A program made the position numbers and the translations under genes. From Temnopleurus reevesii (lineage: Eukaryota > Echinodermata > Echinoidea > Temnopleuroida > Temnopleuridae), in assembly GCA_036244855.1 (NCBI GenBank), contig BQKZ01000372.1, positions 83,514 to 147,513 on the forward strand: DNA of 64,000 bases, in the 5' to 3' direction. Within the stretch, counting starts at the first letter, position 1, and each line of letters starts with the position of its first letter. A model generated the notes under the pieces. It saw nothing but the letters and a program-made list of their open reading frames with translations. It ran no database searches and was not told the DNA's origin. Of this stretch, positions 61,701-64,000 are shown piece by piece.

Positions 61701-63749
61701 CGATCATCGGCGCCCACGTCCGGAGCTACCTCATCGAGAAGCTAGAGCCTGAGGAGAGTTACGACATCAAGGTGGAGAGCTTCAATAGAGCAGGGGAGAG
61801 CAAAGGGAGTAACGTTGTCATCAGAAGTACATTAGGTAGGTTAATTCCTCATGGCTTGCAGGGATGGCAACTGTTCTGGAATGTGCATGAGGTATATTTT
61901 CATATGAAGTTGAGACTTTCATCACAAGCTAATGGTTGAGAGTATTTAATGTTGTCATGTTTCTTTCACATTTGTTCAGCCGTTGCATTATTCACATTTT
62001 TATTTTAACATTGTTTATATTCTAAAACGCTTGGCATATTGGGGCTTGTTGTGTAGCCTATTGTATTTAGTGGCCTCCAGTCTATTATGGTCACCAAAAG
62101 GAATAACAATGGAGTTATAATATATATCAATTTGTTACCGAAACAAGTGAAATCAGACTTGTTATCTTAGTGTAATGTAAGACTTAAATCGTGTTTGTGA
62201 ATTCCCGCTGAATAATGCAAAAACTCTCTAAAGGATTTTAATTCATTTAATTTGAATTCCATAAGTGTTTTTTACTGTGGAAACTGTGTAGAGGCTGTTT
62301 ATAAAATGTATGTTTTTATGCTATAAAAATGTTTTCACTTAGTTCATCTTAATTTACATTTTTATTTCCTTTGCAGCCCACGAGACGGAGCCACCACCAA
62401 TCATCATCCGGACTTCCGTGCCTGGCTTCCAGAATGACCGGAACCCACTCATCCCCATCATCCCTGATGACCCCACCGTGGCACCGCCCCACCCCCCTAG
62501 GGGCCAGAGCGAGGATATTCTGTACATCACCCTTGGGGTGGTGCTAGGGGCCATGCTGCTTGTGCTGATCATGTTTGCTGTGATGTGCGTCTGGAGGGCC
62601 AAACAAGTCAATAGAGATTCCAGTGAGTAGAATTAGAGCCAACACAATCACTATTTTTTCATTAAATTTGCAACATGAAATTTTTCTTTGTTTTTTCTGT
62701 CATCACATTGGGAAGAAGGGATAAAGATATTGGACAACTTTCATTCCATTCAAGCTTTTATTCAAACATTCACAAAAACTCCGGAATATAAAATGAATAA
62801 ATTTGCCCTCTTATTCTGCAAAGGAATGTAGAACTTGTGTCACAGCTGTTCACTGAATAAACAGAGAAACTATATTCATGTCTGATTGGGTGTAGTTTAC
62901 TTTGTCCTGTTTCTTTGTTCATTCTGCTCACAGTGTATTCTTGTTTATCATATTTCAGCAACCCAAGTATTGTCATGTCACTCCCTTAATCAACGAACTT
63001 CACTGGCTTCCCGTTTCCAAAAGAATACATTACCGCGCAATTTGTTCAAACTTATAAATCACTGTCTACGACACTTTCTCATTATATCTCCTCACACTTT
63101 CAACAGCAGAAAACGTAATATTCTCTCCGTTCCACCTGAGCACCTTCCTATAAGATTCCGAAGTCTAAAAAACATGCTGGTTTCAACTCTTTTCAGTCCT
63201 TGGTCCCACGACTCTGGAATAGTCTCCCCGCATCCCTCCGCAATACCAATTCATTCAACCTTTGCAAGAAACACCTCAAAACCTATCTTTATAATTCCTA
63301 ATGTAGCTGAATGTAGGTCTTTTTGAGCAGAGCTTTGTATCTTCGGGAGAAATCACTATATAAACTTAATTATTATTGAATTAAATTATCATTAAAATTT
63401 GACTGTTTTGTATGCAAGTTTGTGAGAGATCAAGGGAGATATTGTGTACTCTCTCCATGTTTGTAGGTTGCATTCAATTCTACTAACAATTTATTTTCTG
63501 TTGTTATCAGTACCAGAGTGAAAGAGATTTTCACCTGTTTATCTTTTAACCCTAGATGGTCCCGTTCACTGGAACAATCAGCCGATGTATGATGGAACGT
63601 TTGCATACTTGGATGGTGCCAAGTACCCTTACATGAACGGCAAGCTGAATAGTAACCACAGTGGTCCTAACGGAGTAGCAGGAAGGCACAACCCATATGG
63701 TGAAAGCAATGGTGGATCCAAGTCCAGGCCTCTATATGCACTCCCACAG
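46122..63749 (+). CDS. cdon: CDON/BOC (Ihog) family Hedgehog co-receptor, spliced, 3' end beyond window
   Basis: Overview of the one confident gene. CDON, BOC and Ihog are single-pass cell-surface proteins that bind Hedgehog ligand through fibronectin III domains and work with Patched. CDON and BOC also act in cell adhesion and myogenic signalling. Reading the preferred exons in order gives a signal peptide (residues 1-27), Ig1 (Cys52/Cys103), Ig2 (Cys147/Cys197), Ig3 (Cys247/Cys294), Ig4 (Cys337/Cys385), Ig5 (Cys428/Cys478), a Thr/Pro-rich linker (497-540), FNIII (541-640), FNIII (650-752), a transmembrane helix (about 800-825) and a Tyr/Asn/Gly-rich cytoplasmic start. The preferred path skips the second Ig4 copy at 55842-56639 and uses the complete Ig5 exon at 57227. 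Five Ig domains fit CDON better than BOC, but an invertebrate deuterostome could carry the single ancestor of both, so the symbol is provisional. Family assignment is from recognised domain order and the last FNIII and membrane segments; no search was run. Confidence 0.9.
46262..46345 (+). pseudogene. Decayed second copy of the signal-peptide exon
   Basis: About 155 bases after the real exon the same sequence recurs, from the CTAGTGCAA leader through the hydrophobic core to a CAG/GTGAGA donor-like end. The start codon position reads ATT instead of ATG (46277-46279), and roughly 20-25 bases of the core are missing, so it cannot start translation in the same way. The intron bases that follow also resemble those after the real exon, so the duplicated unit included intron. 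Confidence 0.75.
46400..46470 (+). pseudogene. Decayed third copy of the signal-peptide exon
   Basis: A third related block lies about 131 bases further on. It keeps an ATG at 46408 and begins Met-Asp-Leu-Phe-Leu like the real exon, but a TGA stops it after 17 codons and the donor is degraded (GCAGGAGAC). It is more diverged than the second copy, so I call it with less certainty. It may be the oldest product of a local tandem duplication. Confidence 0.6.
47540..47709. mobile_element. Palindromic MITE, GGCGGTTTTTCACCAAG ends
   Basis: The left arm GGCGGTTTTTCACCAAG with AAGACTTTAAGAAC is inverted at the right (GTTCTTAAAG inverse, CTTGGTGAAACACTGCCC). Confidence 0.8.
47710..50020. other. Intron before Ig1
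   Basis: Intronic by position. A GC-richer patch at 48600-48770 may be regulatory, and an ATT/TTA microsatellite (49885-50010) runs up to the Ig1 acceptor. No further exon was seen. Confidence 0.6.
50025..50309 (+). CDS. cdon: Ig1 exon
   Basis: A single 285-base exon (phase 1 to 1) encodes the whole first Ig domain, residues 28-122. The acceptor is TTTTTTTTTAG and the donor GTAAGT. Canonical Ig features are visible: Cys52 in an LRC context, Trp63 eleven residues later, then Asp-Tyr-Gln-Cys at 100-103. The acceptor sits directly after a long ATT/TTA microsatellite, which supplies its pyrimidine tract. In CDON and BOC the N-terminal Ig domains mediate adhesion and dimerisation rather than ligand binding; that role is family knowledge, not something seen here. 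Confidence 0.9.
50612..50743 (+). pseudogene. Decayed copy of the first Ig2 exon with its upstream intron
   Basis: From 50691 the sequence repeats the first 40-50 bases of the exon at 50877 almost exactly, after a TTTTCAG acceptor. The preceding ~75 intron bases also match the real exon's upstream intron. The spacing is about 186 bases. In the gene's frame the copy reaches TAA after ten codons, then breaks up, although a short TTGTACATT piece from deeper in the exon is still recognisable. The acceptor still looks usable, but splicing here would truncate the protein. Confidence 0.8.
50877..51023 (+). CDS. cdon: Ig2 exon, first half
   Basis: This 147-base exon (phase 1 to 1) has a TTTTTCAG acceptor and a GTAAGT donor. 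It encodes residues 123-171, including the first Ig2 cysteine, Cys147. The Trp expected about a dozen residues later is not in the usual place, while a Trp occurs near the exon end, as can happen in diverged Ig domains. It joins in frame to the exon at 52543, so Ig2 is split by an intron, unlike Ig1 and Ig3. Confidence 0.88.
51676..51767. repeat. ATA microsatellite with TATAGCGC repeat
   Basis: (ATA)n is followed by GGCATTTATATAGCGCTCTT and CAGCGCTTTAAAG, the widespread marine invertebrate repeat tail. It abuts the MITE at 51768. Confidence 0.7.
51768..52361. mobile_element. Long-armed palindromic element, TAAAGGGGAA ends, in Ig2 intron
   Basis: About 594 bases. Left TAAAGGGGAATTACACCC and right GTGTAGTTCCCCTTTAA ends, plus inner arms (AACAAACTGTGAAAATTTGAGC, TTCAAAAGTTATGAATTTTCAAAG) that return inverted near 52240-52300. 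No coding capacity. It sits between the two Ig2 exons. Confidence 0.9.
52543..52692 (+). CDS. cdon: Ig2 exon, second half
   Basis: This 150-base exon (phase 1 to 1) follows a strong pyrimidine tract (CTCCCTTTTTTCAG) and ends at a GTACGG donor. It encodes residues 172-221 and holds the conserved Ig motif Asp-Ala-Gly-Phe-Tyr-Thr-Cys, ending at Cys197. Two N-glycosylation sequons are visible (Asn186-Val-Ser and Asn212-Gly-Thr), consistent with an extracellular domain. Confidence 0.88.
53121..53324. mobile_element. Palindromic element, ATACCGTATAAGC...GCTTATACAGTAT ends
   Basis: About 204 bases upstream of the Ig3 exon. The inverted ends and the GAAAATTT-CGCG interior resemble a common short transposon of invertebrates. 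Confidence 0.7.
53375..53650 (+). CDS. cdon: Ig3 exon
   Basis: A single 276-base exon (phase 1 to 1), GC-richer than its surroundings, encodes residues 222-313. Ig hallmarks are Cys247 in a LEC context, Trp261, and Asp-Gly-Ser-Tyr-Val-Cys ending at Cys294. The acceptor is ATTACAG and the donor GTAAGT. The last 40 bases of this exon recur exactly at 55292-55331, right after a single N, which marks a contig start inside a second copy. Confidence 0.9.
54148..54306 (+). CDS. cdon: Ig4 exon, first half (copy 1)
   Basis: This 159-base exon (phase 1 to 1) encodes residues 314-366, with Cys337 and Trp349 of Ig4. The acceptor is CTCTTACAG and the donor GTAAGT. It differs from the copy at 55842 at 14 of 159 bases by my hand count, with five amino-acid changes concentrated near the 3' end. 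I place it in the preferred transcript with its partner at 54734, but copy 2 could equally be the expressed one. Confidence 0.85.
54734..54844 (+). CDS. cdon: Ig4 exon, second half (copy 1)
   Basis: This 111-base exon (phase 1 to 1) follows TTCTTTTACAG and ends at GTAAGT. It encodes residues 367-403, including Leu-Gly-Met-Tyr-Gln-Cys that ends at Cys385, the second Ig4 cysteine. It differs from copy 2 (56529) by four bases, all synonymous. Confidence 0.87.
55190..55290 (+). CDS. cdon: Ig5 exon, first half (copy 1, cut by contig join)
   Basis: The exon opens after CTTTTACAG and reads in frame through Asn-Thr-Thr (a sequon) and the Ig5 cysteine. It is cut off at the single N at 55291, after 101 bases. 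The complete version is at 57227-57397 (171 bases). The shared 101 bases differ at five positions, all synonymous. It has no donor of its own in this assembly, so it cannot be used as it stands. Confidence 0.8.
55292..55331 (+). pseudogene. 3' end of an Ig3 exon after the contig join
   Basis: Directly after the single N, 40 bases are identical to the 3' end of the Ig3 exon (53611-53650), followed by a GTAAGT donor. The intron that follows then diverges from the copy 1 intron within about 15-20 bases. The fragment is the start of a second contig rather than a biological exon boundary. Confidence 0.8.
55842..56000 (+). CDS. cdon: Ig4 exon, first half (copy 2)
   Basis: The second copy has the same length (159 bases), the same phase, the same CTCTTACAG acceptor and a GTAAGT donor. 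It is fully open and keeps the Ig4 cysteine and Trp. Five residues differ from copy 1: Leu to Ile, Ala to Thr, Ser to Thr, Ser to Asn and Gly to Ser across the junction. All are conservative, so it looks functional. It may be an allele placed in tandem, a real duplicate, or an alternative exon. Confidence 0.75.
56529..56639 (+). CDS. cdon: Ig4 exon, second half (copy 2)
   Basis: This 111-base intact copy of the exon at 54734 has a TTCCTTTTCAG acceptor and a GTAAGT donor. Only four synonymous differences separate them, while the flanking introns share only short patches. Its protein is identical to copy 1. Confidence 0.77.
57052..57158 (+). pseudogene. Decayed intronic copy of the first Ig5 exon
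   Basis: In the intron just before the intact Ig5 exon, about 100 bases align with that exon at roughly 70% identity with a few single-base indels (my hand alignment). Read in the gene's phase from an AG at about 57050, it gives Pro-Ile-Asn-Thr-Thr, as the exon does, and similar residues around it. It then hits TGA where the exon has codons for Gly-Glu-Pro. The Ig cysteine is lost and no donor remains. Confidence 0.75.
57227..57397 (+). CDS. cdon: Ig5 exon, first half (complete)
   Basis: This 171-base exon (phase 1 to 1) follows CATCTTTTACAG and ends at GTATGT. It encodes residues 404-460: Pro-rich entry, an Asn-Thr-Thr sequon at 415-417, Cys428, and Trp440. Downstream in the same intron are a TA-flanked palindromic transposon (57470-57640) and a second single-N contig join (57828). 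Confidence 0.88.
57470..57640. mobile_element. GGGTGTTGCTCAA MITE, copy D, in Ig5 intron
   Basis: Same orientation as copy B, with clean GGGGGTGTTGC and GCAACACCCCC ends and a TTA on both sides that looks like the target duplication. Confidence 0.93.
57776..57880. other. 52-base direct repeat around a single N
   Basis: The 52 bases before the N at 57828 recur immediately after it with two mismatches. This is the pattern of two overlapping contig ends that were abutted rather than merged. Confidence 0.9.
58185..58292 (+). CDS. cdon: Ig5 exon, second half
   Basis: This 108-base exon (phase 1 to 1) follows TTATCATCAG and ends at GTGAGT. It encodes residues 461-496 with Asp-Val-Gly-Trp-Tyr-Thr-Cys ending at Cys478. 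A long GAT microsatellite begins about five bases into the following intron, directly against the donor. Confidence 0.88.
58297..58770. repeat. GAT microsatellite
   Basis: An imperfect (GAT)n tract of nearly 500 bases starts just after the Ig5 donor. The Asp-rich and Met-rich frames on + and the Ile-rich frame on the other strand are artefacts. Confidence 0.97.
58971..59102 (+). CDS. cdon: Thr/Pro-rich linker exon
   Basis: This 132-base exon (phase 1 to 1) follows CTATAACAG and ends at GTAAGT. It encodes residues 497-540, rich in Thr, Ser, Pro, Gly and Ile and without Ig or FNIII hallmarks. CDON family proteins have a flexible stretch between the Ig and FNIII arrays, and this exon occupies that place. 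Confidence 0.82.
59770..59992 (+). CDS. cdon: First visible FNIII domain, main exon
   Basis: This 223-base exon (phase 1 to 2) follows ATACATTAG and ends at GTATGT. It encodes residues 541-614: Pro-rich entry, Val-Glu-Val-Ser-Trp with Trp562 of the FNIII core, the Tyr of strand C, and a Leu-Glu-Pro turn before strand F. The last strands are in the next exon. In this family FNIII domains contact Hedgehog and Patched. Confidence 0.9.
60069..60257. mobile_element. MITE (GAGATGCCAAC family) in FNIII intron
   Basis: The left end GAGATGCCAACAGTTCTG-AATATGCATGAGG is inverted at the right (CCTCATGCATATTCTGGAACAGTTAGCAACTCTG). 189 bases, noncoding. Confidence 0.88.
60810..60984 (+). CDS. cdon: End of first FNIII and start of second FNIII
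   Basis: This 175-base exon (phase 2 to 0) follows GCATTTTCAG and ends at GTTAGT. It completes the first FNIII with Arg-Phe-Arg-Val, Ala-Ser-Asn-Arg-Tyr-Gly (residues 615-640). A Pro-rich hinge follows, then the second FNIII starts at about 650 with its core Trp at 672. A purine-rich GGGAGA minisatellite begins shortly after the donor. Confidence 0.9.
61000..61560. repeat. GGGAGA purine-rich minisatellite
   Basis: Repeated AGGGAGAGGG, GAGGGAGA and GGATAAGA motifs over about 550 bases fill most of the intron that splits the second FNIII domain. Confidence 0.9.
61598..61835 (+). CDS. cdon: Second FNIII domain, main exon (like CDON/BOC FN3)
   Basis: This 238-base exon (phase 0 to 1) follows TTTCCTCCACAG and ends at GTAGGT. 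It encodes residues 674-752. The Gly-Phe-Tyr-Val-Tyr strand, the acidic Asp-Ser-Asp-Asp-Asp loop (697-701), the Leu-Glu-Pro-Glu-Glu-Ser-Tyr-Asp-Ile-Lys segment and the Phe-Asn-x-Ala-Gly-Glu-Ser end are what I recognise as the membrane-proximal FNIII of CDON and BOC. In vertebrates that domain binds Sonic Hedgehog with calcium at the interface. Whether this acidic loop binds calcium is inference. Confidence 0.92.
61858..62042. mobile_element. MITE (GAGATGCCAAC family), diverged copy
   Basis: The left end GGGATGGCAACTGTTCTGG with TGCATGAGGT matches the element at 60069. The right end (TTATATTCTAAAACGCTTGGCA) is a weaker inverse. Confidence 0.75.
62377..62622 (+). CDS. cdon: Juxtamembrane and transmembrane exon
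   Basis: This 246-base exon (phase 1 to 1) follows TTTCCTTTGCAG and ends at GTGAGT. It encodes residues 753-834: a Pro-rich extracellular stem, then Asp-Ile-Leu-Tyr-Ile and a hydrophobic helix of about 26 residues (800-825) with Gly-Val-Val-Leu-Gly, ending Met-Cys-Val-Trp-Arg. The Leu-Tyr entry, the Gly-x-Val-Leu-Gly centre and the Met-Cys-x-Trp exit match the pattern I know from CDON and BOC membrane segments, which strongly supports the family call. Positive residues follow on the cytoplasmic side. Confidence 0.93.
62945..63390 (+). mobile_element. 3' end of a non-LTR retrotransposon (CR1/jockey-like), decayed
   Basis: With frame changes this translates to the C-terminal region typical of these elements' reverse transcriptase protein: Glu-Leu-His-Trp-Leu-Pro-Val near 62995, then Pro-Arg-Leu-Trp-Asn-Ser-Leu-Pro near 63210 and a Leu-Lys-Thr-Tyr-Leu end. 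A CACTATATAAA plus ATT-rich tail follows, as at the 3' end of many marine invertebrate LINEs. In-frame stops and shifts show it is dead. It lies in the intron after the membrane exon, in the same direction as the gene. Confidence 0.75.
63556..63749 (+). CDS. cdon: First cytoplasmic exon
   Basis: This 194-base exon (phase 1 to 0) follows TTAACCCTAG and ends CAG/GTATGT. It encodes residues 835-899, rich in Asn, Gly, Tyr, Pro and Ser, including Tyr-Met-Asn-Gly-Lys-Leu and Pro-Tyr-Gly motifs. CDON and BOC cytoplasmic tails begin with similar Asn/Gly/Tyr-rich sequence. The gene continues beyond the window, and the rest of the tail and the stop codon are not visible. Confidence 0.85.
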
Positions 63750-63924
63750 GTATGTATCTTGGGTCCTTTACTTTTCAGTAAATTGATTTGTAGTTCAGTG
63801 ATTGGATAGAACAATCTCTACTATGAAACAGATGGCACCCATTTGTTTCCACGGGGATACTTCTGAATTCTATTCTGCCCTGTAAATTATACCCTTCTTG
63901 GGTACTTTAAAGACACCATCATTT

Positions 63925-64000
63925 ATGAAAGCAATCATTGGTTCAAGTCAAAGTCTATGCACTCCCACAGGTATGCATCTTGGGTCCTTTATTCTTCAAT
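63925..64000 (+). pseudogene. Duplicate of the 3' end and donor of the cytoplasmic exon
   Basis: The last ~76 bases of the window repeat 63704-63780: the exon's final ~46 bases, the CAG/GTATG donor and about 25 intron bases, at about 80-85% identity with a small deletion. The spacing is about 222 bases. No matching acceptor is seen before it. The donor is intact, so it could compete for splicing. The copy may continue past the window. Confidence 0.8.

Noticed and set aside
62886..63326. 146-codon frame as a host gene
   Set aside because: It overlaps the decayed non-LTR retrotransposon end and is in the wrong frame for most of it.
1..64000. CRISPR arrays, operons, tRNA or rRNA genes
   Set aside because: No regularly spaced short repeats with unique spacers and no structured RNA genes were recognised; the sequence is clearly eukaryotic.

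Overview
This is a eukaryotic genomic window: AT-rich, with long introns, GT-AG splice sites, many short palindromic transposons and simple repeats, and no bacterial-style gene packing. The protein family, the repeat types and the very polymorphic-looking contig joins suggest a marine deuterostome. A sea urchin or other echinoderm is most likely, but I infer this and cannot prove it.

Only one gene is well supported. It lies on the + strand, from about 46 kb to beyond the right edge, and encodes a CDON/BOC (Ihog) family cell-surface Hedgehog co-receptor. I can place a signal-peptide exon, five Ig domains, a Thr/Pro-rich linker, two fibronectin III domains, a transmembrane segment and the start of the cytoplasmic tail. 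The preferred path uses 15 coding exons (2697 nt, 899 codons to the end of the last visible exon). All splice phases agree, and every exon from Ig1 through the linker begins and ends in phase 1. Possible 5' UTR exons lie near 20.6-21.3 kb and 21.8 kb, which would make the first large intron about 24 kb.

Regions: 1-20.4 kb is intergenic or intronic with diverged tandem repeats and a few transposon relics. 20.4-21.9 kb is a possible promoter and 5' UTR region. 21.9-46.05 kb is repeat-rich and probably intronic, with a 328-base assembly gap at 40541-40868 inside a tandem repeat. 46.05-64 kb is the coding part.

The most interesting signal is that the co-receptor gene is littered with decayed copies of its own exons next to the intact ones. 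There are two extra signal-peptide exons, a stop-containing copy of the first Ig2 exon, a stop-containing copy of the first Ig5 exon, and a fragment of the cytoplasmic exon that keeps its splice donor. There is also a larger repeat of the Ig4-Ig5 exon block, joined by a single N inside truncated exons. In that block the exons are 91-100% identical but the introns barely align. It may be an assembly artefact, diverged haplotypes or a real duplication.
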